Shown piece after piece: positions 8,925-18,390 of a stretch of DNA of 64,000 nt. The position numbers and the translations under genes were made by a program. The notes below the pieces were generated by a model. That model ran no database searches and was not told the DNA's origin. It was given only the letters and a program-made list of their open reading frames with translations. The stretch is from Pseudomonas botevensis (GTDB taxonomy: Bacteria > Pseudomonadota > Gammaproteobacteria > Pseudomonadales > Pseudomonadaceae): NCBI RefSeq assembly GCF_019145475.1, contig NZ_JAHTKI010000023.1, forward strand, positions 19,678 to 83,677, in the 5' to 3' direction. Within the stretch, counting starts at the first letter, position 1. Each line of letters begins with the position of its first letter.

Positions 8925-10025
8925 TTATACGTTGAAGCGGAAGTGCATCACGTCGCCGTCTTTGACGATGTAGTCCTTGCCTTCCAGGCGCCATTTACCG
9001 GCTTCCTTGGTGCCGGCTTCGCCCTTGTACTGGATGAAGTCGTTGTAGGCGATGACTTCGGCGCGGATGAAGCCTTTTTCGAAGTCGGTGTGGATCACGC
9101 CGGCGGCTTGTGGTGCGGTAGCACCGACGCGGACGGTCCAGGCGCGGACTTCTTCGACACCGGCGGTGAAGTAGGTCTGCAGGTGCAGCATTTCGTAACC
9201 GGCGCGGATCACGCGGTTCAGGCCAGGCTCTTCCAGGCCCAGGGCCTCGAGGAACATGTCCTTTTCTTCGCCGTCATCGAGCTCGGCGATTTCCGCTTCG
9301 ATCTTGTTGCAGACCGGAACCACCACAGCGCCTTCTTCTTCGGCGATGGCCTTGACCACGTCCAGGTGCGGGTTGTTCTCGAAACCGTCTTCCGCCACGT
9401 TGGCGATGTACATGACCGGTTTGGTGGTCAGCAGGTGGAAGCCCTTGATCACTGCTTTTTCGTCAGTGCTCATGTTCTTCATCAGGCTGCGTGCCGGCTT
9501 GCCTTCGGTGAAGTGAGCGATCAGTTGCTCCAGCAGGCCTTTCTGGACCACTGCGTCCTTGTCTCCGCCCTTGGCGTTGCGCGCGACTTTCTGCAGTTGT
9601 TTCTCGCAGCTGTCGAGGTCGGCGAAGATCAGTTCCAGGTCGATGATTTCGATGTCGCGCTTGGGGTCGACGCTGTTGGAAACGTGGATCACGTTCTCGT
9701 CTTCGAAGCAGCGCACGACGTGGGCGATGGCGTCGGTTTCGCGGATGTTGGCCAGGAACTTGTTACCCAGGCCTTCACCTTTCGATGCACCGGCGACCAG
9801 GCCGGCGATGTCGACGAATTCCATGGTGGTCGGCAGGATGCGCTTTGGATTGACGATGGCCGCCAGAGCGTCCAGACGCGAATCCGGCATCGGCACGATG
9901 CCGCTGTTCGGCTCGATGGTGCAGAAGGGGAAGTTTTCCGCCGCGATACCGGACTTGGTCAGGGCGTTGAACAGGGTGGACTTGCCGACGTTAGGCAGGC
10001 CGACGATGCCGCAATTGAATCCCAT
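8925..10025 (-). CDS. ychF: Redox-regulated ATPase YchF
   Basis: 366 residues, about the usual family length. This is the universally conserved Obg-family P-loop protein that prefers ATP and binds the ribosome. Visible are G1 'GLPNVGKSTLFNALT' (~8-22), switch region 'VDIAGLVAGASKGEGLGNKFLANIRETDAI', the atypical G4 'NVAE' in place of NKxD (which accounts for ATP preference), and the C-terminal TGS domain ending 'GDVMHFRFNV'. It lies 22 nt downstream of pth in the same direction, an arrangement conserved across gammaproteobacteria. Confidence 0.97.
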   Translation of the reverse strand: MGFNCGIVGLPNVGKSTLFNALTKSGIAAENFPFCTIEPNSGIVPMPDSRLDALAAIVNPKRILPTTMEFVDIAGLVAGASKGEGLGNKFLANIRETDAIAHVVRCFEDENVIHVSNSVDPKRDIEIIDLELIFADLDSCEKQLQKVARNAKGGDKDAVVQKGLLEQLIAHFTEGKPARSLMKNMSTDEKAVIKGFHLLTTKPVMYIANVAEDGFENNPHLDVVKAIAEEEGAVVVPVCNKIEAEIAELDDGEEKDMFLEALGLEEPGLNRVIRAGYEMLHLQTYFTAGVEEVRAWTVRVGATAPQAAGVIHTDFEKGFIRAEVIAYNDFIQYKGEAGTKEAGKWRLEGKDYIVKDGDVMHFRFNV

Positions 10026-10047
10026 GGTGTTTCCCCTCGGGTAAGAG

Positions 10048-10632
10048 TCAGGCCTTCTGGCTGTGCAGGTTTTTCATCGCGCGGTTCCATTCACCGGCGA
10101 GGATATCCGGCAGCACGCCGAGGGCAAAGTCGATGCTGGCATCGAGTTTTTCCTGTTCGGCGCGTGGCGCACGACCCAGGACGAAATTTGAAACCATACT
10201 GGCGACGCCCGGGTGGCCGATGCCAAGCCGCAGGCGGTGGAACGTATTCTGATTGCCCAGTTGCGCAATGATGTCGCGCAACCCGTTGTGACCGCCATGG
10301 CCGCCGCCCTGCTTGAGCTTGGCAACGCCCGGAGGCAGATCGAGTTCGTCGTGTGCCACCAGGATTTCTTCAGGCGTGATGCGGAAGAAACCGGCGAGTG
10401 CCGCCACGGCCTGGCCGCTGCGGTTCATGTAGGTGGTGGGAATCAGCAGACGAACATCCTGACCCTGATGCGAATAGCGCCCGGTCAGGCCGAAATACTT
10501 GCGATCGGCCACAAGGCTGATGCCTTGTTTATCGGCGATGCGCTCAACAAAAAGGGCCCCTGCGTTATGCCGGGTCTGTTCGTATTCGGCGCCTGGATTA
10601 CCCAGGCCAACGATCAGTTTGATGGCAGTCAC
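10048..10632 (-). CDS. pth: Peptidyl-tRNA hydrolase
   Basis: 194 residues. It releases tRNA from prematurely dropped peptidyl-tRNA. Key elements: 'IVGLGNPGAEYEQTRHNAG' with catalytic His22; 'PTTYMNRSGQAV' with the substrate-binding Asn; 'VAHDELDLPPG' with the Asp that activates the His; and 'KQGGGHGGHNGLR'. The start codon is GTG at 10632. It is downstream of rplY and co-oriented with ychF, forming the rplY-pth-ychF cluster. Confidence 0.97.
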   Translation of the reverse strand: MTAIKLIVGLGNPGAEYEQTRHNAGALFVERIADKQGISLVADRKYFGLTGRYSHQGQDVRLLIPTTYMNRSGQAVAALAGFFRITPEEILVAHDELDLPPGVAKLKQGGGHGGHNGLRDIIAQLGNQNTFHRLRLGIGHPGVASMVSNFVLGRAPRAEQEKLDASIDFALGVLPDILAGEWNRAMKNLHSQKA

Positions 10633-10802
10633 GATAGGGGCCCTTCCTTGGAGTGGTGGATAACATCGCCGCGATCAGGGACAGCGGCGAAAGTGGACGA
10701 AAAATGCTCATTTACCATGGATGTAAACTCCGCGTTCTCGCCCGCTTTCTCGCTACGCTCTAGTCCGCGATGTTTCCGCTCACTCCGGCGAACAGAGTGA
10801 AA

Positions 10803-11399
10803 TTACTCTGCTGCGCCTTCTGCGGCTTCTGGAGCAACACGTGGAGCGTGGACGTTGGCAACAGCCTTGTCATCGCCGTGTGCCAGAGCAACGAACTCAA
10901 CACCTTTAGGAGCCTTGAGGTCCGACAGGTGAATGATGGTGCCGATTTCAGCTTTAGCCAGGTCGACTTCGATGAACTCAGGCAGGTCTTTCGCTTCGCA
11001 GGAAACTTCGATTTCAGCAACAACGTGCGAGATCTCGCCGCCTTTCTTGACCGGAGCGTCTTCGTTGATGAAGTGAACCGGTACTTTGGCGGTCAGTTTC
11101 TGGCCAGCAACAACGCGCACGAAGTCAGCGTGCATGATGAATTGCTTGGCTGGGTGACGCTGCATCGCTTTAACAACGACGTTTTGCTTTTTGCCGTCGA
11201 TGTTCAGCTCGATCACGTGGCTGTAGGCAGCTTCGTTTTCGAACAGCTTGGCGATTTCCTTGGCCAGGATGGTCACGGATTCAGCAGGCTTGTCACCACC
11301 GTATACAACGGCCGGGATGTTCAGAGCGTGACGCAGGCGGCGGCTCGCACCTTTCCCCAGGTCAGTACGCGCTTGAGCGTTCAGGATGAAATCAGTCAT
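10803..11399 (-). CDS. rplY: 50S ribosomal protein L25 / Ctc-type
   Basis: 198 residues, the long form: an N-terminal 5S rRNA-binding L25 domain ('FILNAQARTDLGKGASRRLR', ~4-23) plus a C-terminal TL5/Ctc beta domain ('VPVHFINEDAPVKKGGEISHV'), instead of the short E. coli L25. The C-terminus is Ala/Glu rich. It lies between prs and pth, the standard pseudomonad order, and is separated from prs by a strong terminator, so it has its own promoter within 11400-11463. Confidence 0.96.
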   Translation of the reverse strand: MTDFILNAQARTDLGKGASRRLRHALNIPAVVYGGDKPAESVTILAKEIAKLFENEAAYSHVIELNIDGKKQNVVVKAMQRHPAKQFIMHADFVRVVAGQKLTAKVPVHFINEDAPVKKGGEISHVVAEIEVSCEAKDLPEFIEVDLAKAEIGTIIHLSDLKAPKGVEFVALAHGDDKAVANVHAPRVAPEAAEGAAE

Positions 11400-11463
11400 T
11401 TTGTATCTCCAAAATAGCCATCACCGAGTGGCGTTTGCGACCAGCGCCAAACACGGTATGGGC

Positions 11464-11506
11464 AAAAAAGCCCCGCCCCGACAGGTATGCCGGGGCGGGG
11501 CGCTTT
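11464..11506 (-). terminator. Rho-independent terminator after prs
   Basis: Very stable GC stem GCCCCGCCCCG / CGGGGCGGGGC (11470-11501). The plus-strand A-run at 11464-11469 gives a U-run on the minus transcript, between prs and rplY. Confidence 0.9.
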
Positions 11507-11540
11507 TCGTCAACGGGACATTTCGAGAAGGGCAGGGCCC

Positions 11541-12482
11541 TTAACGGAACATCGCGCTGATCGATTCTTCATTGCTGATGCGGCGAACCGCTTCGGCAAC
11601 AACCGGTGCGATATCCAGTTGGCGGATACGTGCACAGGCTTGTGCTGCTGCGGACAGCGGGATGGTGTTAGTGACCACCAGCTCGTCCAGCACGGAATTT
11701 TCGATATTCTCGATGGCCCGGCCCGACAGCACAGGGTGTGTGCAGTAGGCAAAGACCTTGGCTGCGCCATGCTCTTTCAGGGCCTTGGCCGCGTGGCACA
11801 GAGTGCCGGCGGTATCGACCATGTCATCGACGAGAATACAGGTACGCCCTTCGACATCACCGATGATATGCATCACTTCAGAGTGATTGGCTTTCTCACG
11901 GCGTTTGTCGATGATCCCGAGATCCACGCCCAGGGATTTGGCAACAGCCCGTGCACGCACGACGCCACCAATGTCCGGGGACACGATCATCAGGTTTTCG
12001 AAGCGCTGATCTTCGATGTCATCCACCAGAACCGGGGAGCCGTAGATGTTATCTACCGGAATATCGAAGAAACCCTGAATCTGGTCAGCATGCAGATCAA
12101 CCGTGAGAACACGGTCGATGCCGACTACGGTGAGCATGTCAGCAACGACTTTCGCGCTGATAGCCACACGTGCGGAACGCGGACGGCGATCCTGACGGGC
12201 ATAACCAAAATAAGGAATAACAGCAGTGATACGAGTAGCCGAGGAGCGGCGGAAGGCATCAGCCATCACTACCAGTTCCATCAGGTTATCGTTGGTCGGA
12301 GCGCAAGTCGGCTGAATAATGAAAACGTCTTTACCGCGAACGTTTTCATTGATCTCGGCAGTAATTTCGCCGTCGGAGAATTTACCGACAGAGATGTCAC
12401 CGAGAGGGATATGCAGCTGACGTACGACACGCCGAGCCAGATCGGGGTTAGCGTTCCCCGTAAAGACCATCATCTTGGACAC
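11541..12482 (-). CDS. prs: Ribose-phosphate pyrophosphokinase
   Basis: 313 residues. It makes PRPP from ribose 5-phosphate and ATP for nucleotide, His and Trp synthesis. Visible are 'FSDGEITAEINENVRGKDVFIIQPT', the ATP-binding 'YFGYARQDRRPRSARVAISAKVVADML' (in ~95-122), the metal-binding 'VDLHADQIQGFFDIPVDN', and the PRPP loop 'ILVDDMVDTAGTL'. I placed the start at GTG 12482 so that the protein begins 'MSKMMVFTGNANPDLA', the family's normal N-terminus. It lies immediately downstream of tRNA-Gln, so the tRNA is probably processed from the ispE-prs transcript. Confidence 0.96.
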   Translation of the reverse strand: MSKMMVFTGNANPDLARRVVRQLHIPLGDISVGKFSDGEITAEINENVRGKDVFIIQPTCAPTNDNLMELVVMADAFRRSSATRITAVIPYFGYARQDRRPRSARVAISAKVVADMLTVVGIDRVLTVDLHADQIQGFFDIPVDNIYGSPVLVDDIEDQRFENLMIVSPDIGGVVRARAVAKSLGVDLGIIDKRREKANHSEVMHIIGDVEGRTCILVDDMVDTAGTLCHAAKALKEHGAAKVFAYCTHPVLSGRAIENIENSVLDELVVTNTIPLSAAAQACARIRQLDIAPVVAEAVRRISNEESISAMFR

Positions 12483-12529
12483 GCGCAGTACCTGAAGGCT
12501 GAGGGTATACCTGGATGAGTATAGGAAAA

Positions 12530-12604
12530 TGGCAGGGGCGGCTGGATTCGAACCAACGCATGGCAGGATCAAAACCTGCTGCCTTACCGCTTGGCGACGC
12601 CCCT
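12530..12604 (-). tRNA. tRNA-Gln (TTG)
   Basis: 75 nt including CCA. Acceptor AGGGGCG pairs with CGCCCCT, followed by GCCA. The anticodon arm is GCAGG-TTTTGAT-CCTGC with anticodon TTG, and the T-arm contains GGTTCGAATCC. It lies between ispE and prs, the usual position in Pseudomonas. Confidence 0.93.
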
Positions 12605-12640
12605 GTATCTGTTGCATCAAGTGCCGTGCACTTGGTTCCT

Positions 12641-13492
12641 TTAGAGCAGACTTTGCAGCTTGCGGTGCAACATTGAAATGTTGCTTCCTTTCGCTACAAA
12701 CCCTGTAAGGGTCTCTGTCAGAAGGGCCGAGACTTTATCAGCTTCAGCTTTGCTTGGGAAGCCCCCAAACACACAACTTCCAGTTCCGGTGAGTTTTGCT
12801 TCGGTAAATTTACCTAACAAATCCAATGCGTTACGTACTTCCGGATAACGCCTTGCTACCACCGGCAAGCAGTCATTTCGACTGTTTCCCTCGGGAACGG
12901 GGCGCACTTTAATGGGCGGCGTGTTACGTGTCAACAATGGATCTGAAAAAATTTCTGCCGTACTTACAGAGACTTGCGGCACCAGCACCAGATACCACGG
13001 TTCTGCCGGTTCGACCGGGGTCAGTTTCTCGCCGACGCCTTCGGCAAACGCCGCATGGCCACGGACGAAAACCGGAACGTCGGCACCGAGGGTCAGGCCC
13101 AGCGTCGCCAGTCGATCCAGATCCCAGCCCAGTTGCCACAGATGATTGAGGCCCAGCAGGGTGGTTGCCGCGTTCGAGCTGCCGCCCCCGATTCCGCCGC
13201 CCATGGGCAGCACCTTGTCGATCCAGATGTCGATGCCTTGCGAACAGCCGGATTGTTCCTGGAGTTTTTTCGCCGCGCGAACGATCAGGTTGCTGTCGTG
13301 GGGTACGCCGTCGAACTCGGTGTGCAGGCAAATCACCCCATCGTCACGGACGGCGAAGGTGATTTCATCGCCGTAATCGACAAACTGAAAAATCGTCTGC
13401 AACTCGTGATAGCCGTCTTCGCGACGACCGAGAATGTGCAGCATCAGGTTGAGTTTCGCCGGTGAGGGCAGGGTCAGGCGCGCAGCGGTCAT
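12641..13492 (-). CDS. ispE: 4-(cytidine 5'-diphospho)-2-C-methyl-D-erythritol kinase
   Basis: 283 residues. This GHMP kinase phosphorylates CDP-ME in the MEP isoprenoid pathway. Motifs: 'LPSPAKLNLMLHILGRREDGYHELQT' with the catalytic Lys (~8-33); the Gly-rich ATP loop 'LPMGGGIGGGSSNAATTLLGLN' (in ~92-113); and the C-terminal 'LTGTGSCVFGGF'. ATG at 13492 is 2 nt after the lolB stop, so the two are translationally coupled. A longer frame upstream overlaps lolB and was discarded. Confidence 0.96.
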   Translation of the reverse strand: MTAARLTLPSPAKLNLMLHILGRREDGYHELQTIFQFVDYGDEITFAVRDDGVICLHTEFDGVPHDSNLIVRAAKKLQEQSGCSQGIDIWIDKVLPMGGGIGGGSSNAATTLLGLNHLWQLGWDLDRLATLGLTLGADVPVFVRGHAAFAEGVGEKLTPVEPAEPWYLVLVPQVSVSTAEIFSDPLLTRNTPPIKVRPVPEGNSRNDCLPVVARRYPEVRNALDLLGKFTEAKLTGTGSCVFGGFPSKAEADKVSALLTETLTGFVAKGSNISMLHRKLQSLL

Positions 13493-13494
13493 GC

Positions 13495-14112
13495 TTACTG
13501 CCCCAGTTTGCGCGGTTGCCAGGTCTTGATCACCAGCGTCACGTCCAGGTCGGTGCCGTGCAGTTTGATCCGCTCGGGCAGCCAGTAGCCGTTCTGTTCG
13601 GCATAACCCAGATATTCGACTTGCCAGCCGTCCTGATCCAGATTGGCCAGGCGACTGTCGGCATCGAGGGTCAGACGGCTTTTGCTTTTCGGTGCCGGCA
13701 GGCCGCGTACCCACCAGGCCAGGTTCGATACCGGCAGTTTCCAGCCCAGCTGTTCTTCCAGCAGGACTTCCGGGGACTCGGCGTCATAGCGGCCCTGATT
13801 GGCGACTTCCAGCGAGACTTTACCGGGGCGGCCGGTCAGGCGTGCCGCGCCGCGCCCCAGCGGGCCGGACAGGCGAATGTCGTAGTAATCCTGGCGTTGC
13901 AGCCAGAACAGCGTGCCGCTGCCGGAGTCTTTCGGGGCGCGGATGCCGATCTTGCCGTCGATCTGCCAGCCGTCCAGGCCAGTCAACTGCTGCTTGTGCG
14001 TGTTCCACTGGGCCGGATTGCCGTGGCCTTCGACCGACTCGCGAGCGCCAAAACCCGCGCAACCGGCGAGCAGGGCGATGAAGCTGAAAACAATGACGTG
14101 GCGCAAAAACAT
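13495..14112 (-). CDS. lolB: Outer-membrane lipoprotein localisation protein LolB
   Basis: 205 residues. It accepts lipoproteins from LolA and inserts them in the outer membrane, and is itself a lipoprotein: 'FIALLAGCAGFG' gives a lipobox with Cys18. The body follows the LolB pattern 'GHGNPAQWNTHKQQLTGLDGWQIDGKIGIRAP..SGSGTLFWLQRQDYYDIRLSGPLGRGAARL'. It is sandwiched 3 nt from the upstream TPR lipoprotein gene and 2 nt from ispE, one operon of three. Confidence 0.95.
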   Translation of the reverse strand: MFLRHVIVFSFIALLAGCAGFGARESVEGHGNPAQWNTHKQQLTGLDGWQIDGKIGIRAPKDSGSGTLFWLQRQDYYDIRLSGPLGRGAARLTGRPGKVSLEVANQGRYDAESPEVLLEEQLGWKLPVSNLAWWVRGLPAPKSKSRLTLDADSRLANLDQDGWQVEYLGYAEQNGYWLPERIKLHGTDLDVTLVIKTWQPRKLGQ

Positions 14113-14115
14113 GAG

Positions 14116-15840
14116 TTATAGAGTCTCGGATCCGGTCAGGCGCTTGATGGTGCTGCGCAGAATGGTGCTGTCGGGCTGATCCTTGAGGAACTTGCCCCAG
14201 ATTTGCCGGGCTTCGCGCTGATTGCCCTTGATCCACAGCACTTCGCCCAGGTGTGCGGCGACTTCATGGTCGGGGAAACGCTCCAGGGCCTGGCGCAGAT
14301 ACTTCTCGGCGTCATCGAGGTTGCCCATGCGGAAATTCACCCAGCCGAGGCTGTCGAGGACCGCCGGATCTTCCGGGTTGAGCTGGTGGGCCTGCTCGAT
14401 CAGTGCCTTGGCTTCGGCGTAGCGGGTGGTGCGGTCGGACAGCGTGTAGCCGAGGGCGTTGAGCGCCATGGCGTTGTCCGGGTCGCGCTTGATGATCAGG
14501 CGCAGGTCTTTTTCCATTTGCGCCAGGTCATTGCGTTTTTCAGCCTGCATGGCCCGGGTGTAGAGCAGATTCAGATCGTCCGGGTATTGCTGCAAGGCGG
14601 TTTGCAGGGTTTTCCAGGCCTTGTCTTCCTGTTTGTTGGCGGACAGGGTTTCGGCTTCGATCAGATACAGCTGGATCGCGTAGTCCGGCTGCGCATCACG
14701 CTCGGCGGCCAGTTTGCTCTGGGCTTCGGCGGTCTTGCCGTTGTTCATCAGAATGTCGGCCTGCCGCAGTTGCGCCGGCAGATAATCGTTGCCGGGGCCG
14801 ACCTGGGCGTACTCGATGAGCGCGCCCTGCGGGTCATTGCGTTCCTCGGCGATGCGCCCCAGGTTCAGGTGCGCCGAGTCGACATGGCTTTCCCGGGCAA
14901 TCAGGTCTTCCAGATAGCCCTTGGCTTCGTCCCAGGCCTTGGCTTCCAGGCAGACCAGCGCCAGCGAATAACGCAACTCGTCGTCTTCCGGGTATTGCTG
15001 CACCAGGGTGGAGAACTCGACCTTGGCGTCGTCCATCCGGTCCTGTTCCACCAGCATCCGCGCGTAAGTCAGGCGCAGGCGCTTGTCGTCCGGATATTTC
15101 CGGATGCTTTTTTGCAGCAGCGGCAGCGCTTCGTCGCCACGGTTCAGCCCCTGCAGCAGGCGGGCGCGCAGCAGGATCGGGGCGATTTCGCCGTCTTCCG
15201 GCGGGTTGTCTTCGAGCAGGGTCAGCGCACCTTTGGTGTCGCCATCCTGCTGCATCAGCAGGGCCTTGCCGAAAATCAGCTGATTGTTGTTCGGGTGACG
15301 CTGCAACAAACGGTCAAAACTTTTCATCAGACCGTTACGGGTTTCCTGATCGGTGTCGGCCGCCGACAGCGCGAGGAAGTCGAAATGGGTGTCGCCCTTG
15401 CCCTGCAGGACTTTCTCCATGTAGACCATCGAGTCGTCATAACGCCCGGCGCGCGCCAGTTGCACGGCAGCGGCACGTTGCGCTTCGAGATCGTCCGGAG
15501 CGTTTTTTGCCCAGATCAGCGCGGTATCGAGCGCCGGCTGATCCGCGCCGAGGTACTCGGCAATGCGGAATGCGCGCTCGGAGATGCCCGGATCCTGGGT
15601 GTTGATGGCCTGGGTCACGTAGTTGTCCAGGGCAATGTCGAAGCGATTGCGCTGGCCGGCGAGTTCGGCGCTCAACAGGCTGTAGACGGTTTCCTCGCTG
15701 AACGAGCTGTAAACCTTGGGCTTTTCAGGCGCGGGGGTGCTGTCTTCAGCCGGCGACGTGCCGTCCGGCGAAACGGGGGCCAAGGCCTGGCAGCCGCTGA
15801 GGAAGACAAAAGCGAGGAGCAACGCGGAAGATCTATTCAT
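14116..15840 (-). CDS. Tetratricopeptide-repeat outer-membrane lipoprotein
   Basis: 574 residues. The signal peptide ends 'FVFLSGCQ' (lipobox Cys17), and the rest is a chain of TPR-like helical hairpins. The clearest repeats lie in the C-terminal half, for example 'AMALNALGYTLSDRTTRYAEAKALIEQAHQLNPEDPAVLDSLGWVNFRMGNLDDAEKYLRQALERFPDHEVAAHLGEVLW' (~450-535). It is the first gene of the lolB-ispE operon and positionally equals PA4667 of PAO1 as I recall it. A scaffolding or assembly role in the envelope is inferred; no catalytic residues are visible. Confidence 0.85.
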   Translation of the reverse strand: MNRSSALLLAFVFLSGCQALAPVSPDGTSPAEDSTPAPEKPKVYSSFSEETVYSLLSAELAGQRNRFDIALDNYVTQAINTQDPGISERAFRIAEYLGADQPALDTALIWAKNAPDDLEAQRAAAVQLARAGRYDDSMVYMEKVLQGKGDTHFDFLALSAADTDQETRNGLMKSFDRLLQRHPNNNQLIFGKALLMQQDGDTKGALTLLEDNPPEDGEIAPILLRARLLQGLNRGDEALPLLQKSIRKYPDDKRLRLTYARMLVEQDRMDDAKVEFSTLVQQYPEDDELRYSLALVCLEAKAWDEAKGYLEDLIARESHVDSAHLNLGRIAEERNDPQGALIEYAQVGPGNDYLPAQLRQADILMNNGKTAEAQSKLAAERDAQPDYAIQLYLIEAETLSANKQEDKAWKTLQTALQQYPDDLNLLYTRAMQAEKRNDLAQMEKDLRLIIKRDPDNAMALNALGYTLSDRTTRYAEAKALIEQAHQLNPEDPAVLDSLGWVNFRMGNLDDAEKYLRQALERFPDHEVAAHLGEVLWIKGNQREARQIWGKFLKDQPDSTILRSTIKRLTGSETL

Positions 15841-16024
15841 ATAGGAAGAAGGACGACTAACCTGCGGTGCGGATCATCATGACACAAGCCTTCGGCCAAA
15901 CATAACCGAGTCTCGATTGTGGCCATTATAGGGACCAACGATTGGGACAATAGTCAGCGGTAGTTGTTCTGAATCTTTCGAAGTAGGACAATTGCCGGCT
16001 TCACGTCACCATCAGCGACCTTGA
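15841..16024. promoter_or_regulatory. Divergent promoter region, TPR-lolB-ispE / hemA
   Basis: 184 bp, distinctly more AT-rich than its flanks, between two divergent housekeeping operons. Both promoters must lie here. No specific operator is recognisable. Confidence 0.5.
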
Positions 16025-17311
16025 ATGGCCTTCCTCGCACTCGGTATTAACCACAAGACTGCTTCAGTAGACGTCCGCGAGCGCGTGGCCTTTACCCCTG
16101 AGCAGCTGGTTGAGGCCTTGCAGCAGCTCTGCCGACTCACCGACAGTCGCGAAGCTGCGATCCTCTCCACCTGCAATCGCAGTGAACTGTATATAGAACA
16201 GGATCACCTGTCGGCGGATATCGTGCTGCGCTGGCTGGCCGAATACCATCAATTGAGCCTCGAAGAGCTGCGCGCGAGCGCGTATGTCCACGAGGATGAT
16301 GCGGCAGTTCGTCACATGATGCGGGTCGCCTCCGGGCTCGATTCCCTCGTCTTGGGCGAACCGCAGATTCTCGGCCAGATGAAATCGGCCTACGCGGTGG
16401 CGCGCGAGGCAGGCACCATCGGGCCGTTGCTGGGGCGTCTGTTCCAGGCAACGTTCAATGCCGCCAAGCAGGTGCGCACCGACACCGCCATCGGTGAAAA
16501 CCCGGTGTCCGTGGCGTTTGCCGCCGTCAGTCTGGCCAAGCAGATCTTCAGCGACCTGCAACGCAGCCAGGCCCTGCTGATCGGCGCCGGCGAGACCATC
16601 ACCCTGGTCGCCCGCCATCTGCATGAGCTGGGGGTCAAGCGCATTGTGGTCGCCAACCGCACCCTGGAGCGCGCGAGTCTTCTGGCCGAACAGTTCGGCG
16701 CACACGCGGTATTGCTGTCGGACATCCCGGCGGAGCTGGTGCGCAGCGACATCGTCATCAGCTCCACCGCCAGCCAGTTGCCGATCCTCGGCAAGGGCGC
16801 GGTGGAAAGCGCATTGAAGCAGCGCAAGCACAAGCCGATCTTCATGGTCGACATCGCCGTTCCCCGGGATATCGAGCCGGAAGTCGGCGAACTGGACGAC
16901 GTTTACCTCTATAGCGTCGACGATCTGCACGAAGTGGTCGCCGAAAACCTCAAGAGCCGTCAGGGCGCTGCGCAAGCGGCGGAAGAGATGGTTTCGGTCG
17001 GCGCCGATGATTTCATGCTGCGCCTGCGCGAACTGGCGGCGGTCGATGTGCTCAAGGCCTATCGTCAACAGAGCGAACGGCTGCGTGACGAAGAACTGCA
17101 AAAAGCCCTGCGTCTGCTGGCCAACGGCGGCAACGCCGAAGACGTGCTGGGGCAACTGGCCCGTGGCCTGACCAATAAACTGCTGCACGCACCAAGCGTT
17201 CAGTTGAAAAAGCTTTCTGCCGAAGGCCGCCTCGATGCGCTGGCCATGGCTCAGGAACTCTTTGCCCTCGAGGGCTCACCGGATAGCTTTTCGGATAAAA
17301 AACCGCAATGA
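16025..17311 (+). CDS. hemA: Glutamyl-tRNA reductase
   Basis: 428 residues. It reduces Glu-tRNA to glutamate-1-semialdehyde, the first committed step of tetrapyrrole synthesis. 'ILSTCNRSELY' holds the catalytic Cys50; 'GLDSLVLGEPQILGQMK' is the family signature; 'LLIGAGETITLVARHL' is the NADPH-binding Rossmann loop; the C-terminus is the helical dimerisation domain. The last codons overlap the first ATG of prfA (ATGA), so the two are coupled. Confidence 0.97.
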   Translation: MAFLALGINHKTASVDVRERVAFTPEQLVEALQQLCRLTDSREAAILSTCNRSELYIEQDHLSADIVLRWLAEYHQLSLEELRASAYVHEDDAAVRHMMRVASGLDSLVLGEPQILGQMKSAYAVAREAGTIGPLLGRLFQATFNAAKQVRTDTAIGENPVSVAFAAVSLAKQIFSDLQRSQALLIGAGETITLVARHLHELGVKRIVVANRTLERASLLAEQFGAHAVLLSDIPAELVRSDIVISSTASQLPILGKGAVESALKQRKHKPIFMVDIAVPRDIEPEVGELDDVYLYSVDDLHEVVAENLKSRQGAAQAAEEMVSVGADDFMLRLRELAAVDVLKAYRQQSERLRDEELQKALRLLANGGNAEDVLGQLARGLTNKLLHAPSVQLKKLSAEGRLDALAMAQELFALEGSPDSFSDKKPQ

Positions 17312-18390
17312 AAGCGTCACTGCTCAATAAGCTGGAGATCCTCCAGGATCGTTTCGAGGAACTGACCGCGCTGCTAGGCGACGCCGAAGTCATTTCCGAC
17401 CAGACCAAATTCCGCGCCTATTCCAAGGAATATGCCGAAGTCGAACCGGTCGTCGAAGCCTATAAACAGTTGCTCAAGGCCCAGAGCGATCTTGAGGGTG
17501 CCCAGGCGCTGCTCAAGGACGGCGACCCCGACATGCGCGAAATGGCCGTGGAGGAAGTCCGCGAGACCAAGGAGCAACTGGTCGAACTGGAAGCCAACCT
17601 GCAACGCATGCTGCTGCCCAAAGATCCCAACGACGGGCGCAACGTGTTCCTCGAAATCCGCGCCGGCACCGGTGGCGATGAGGCGGCGATCTTCTCCGGC
17701 GACCTGTTCCGCATGTATTCGCGTTACGCCGAGCGGCGTGGCTGGCGGGTGGAAATCCTCTCGGAAAACGAGGGCGAGCACGGCGGCTATAAAGAAGTCA
17801 TCGCCCGGGTCGAAGGCGAGAATGTCTACGGCAAACTGAAATTCGAGTCCGGTGCGCACCGCGTGCAGCGGGTTCCGGCCACCGAATCCCAGGGCCGTAT
17901 CCACACCTCGGCCTGCACCGTGGCGGTGTTGCCGGAGCCGGACGAGCAGGAAGCGATCGAAATCAACCCGGCGGATCTGCGCGTCGACACCTACCGTTCC
18001 TCCGGGGCCGGTGGTCAGCACGTCAACAAGACCGATTCGGCGATCCGCATCACTCACTTGCCGACCGGCATCGTGGTCGAGTGCCAAGAGGAGCGTTCCC
18101 AGCACAAGAACCGCGCACGGGCGATGGCCTGGCTGTCGGCCAAGCTCAACGATCAGCAGACCGCCGCGGCGGCCAACGCGATTGCCAGCGAGCGCAAATT
18201 GCTGGTCGGCTCCGGCGACCGTTCCGAGCGGATTCGTACCTACAACTTTGCCCAGGGCCGGGTCACCGACCACCGCGTCAACCTGACCCTGTACTCGCTG
18301 GATGAAATCCTCGCCGGTGGCGTGGAAGCGGTGATCGAGCCGTTGCTGGCCGAATACCAGGCCGACCAACTTGCTGCGATAGGTGAGTAA
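17308..18390 (+). CDS. prfA: Peptide chain release factor 1
   Basis: 360 residues, exactly typical. It recognises UAA/UAG stop codons. The GGQ motif that triggers hydrolysis is in 'RSSGAGGQHVNKTDSAIRITH' (~230-250). The PxT anticodon-mimic is 'PATESQGRIHTSACT'. The Gln of GGQ is the methylation target of PrmC, encoded by the next gene, which starts immediately after this stop codon (TAAATG). Confidence 0.97.
   Translation: MKASLLNKLEILQDRFEELTALLGDAEVISDQTKFRAYSKEYAEVEPVVEAYKQLLKAQSDLEGAQALLKDGDPDMREMAVEEVRETKEQLVELEANLQRMLLPKDPNDGRNVFLEIRAGTGGDEAAIFSGDLFRMYSRYAERRGWRVEILSENEGEHGGYKEVIARVEGENVYGKLKFESGAHRVQRVPATESQGRIHTSACTVAVLPEPDEQEAIEINPADLRVDTYRSSGAGGQHVNKTDSAIRITHLPTGIVVECQEERSQHKNRARAMAWLSAKLNDQQTAAAANAIASERKLLVGSGDRSERIRTYNFAQGRVTDHRVNLTLYSLDEILAGGVEAVIEPLLAEYQADQLAAIGE

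Noticed and set aside
13493..13714. N-terminal extension of ispE
   Set aside because: Lies inside lolB in another frame; ATG 13492 gives the normal IspE start.
14203..15882. 559-codon open frame on the plus strand
   Set aside because: Lies antisense to the TPR lipoprotein gene, and its composition (Gln/Gly/Val rich) is that expected of the complementary frame in high-GC DNA.
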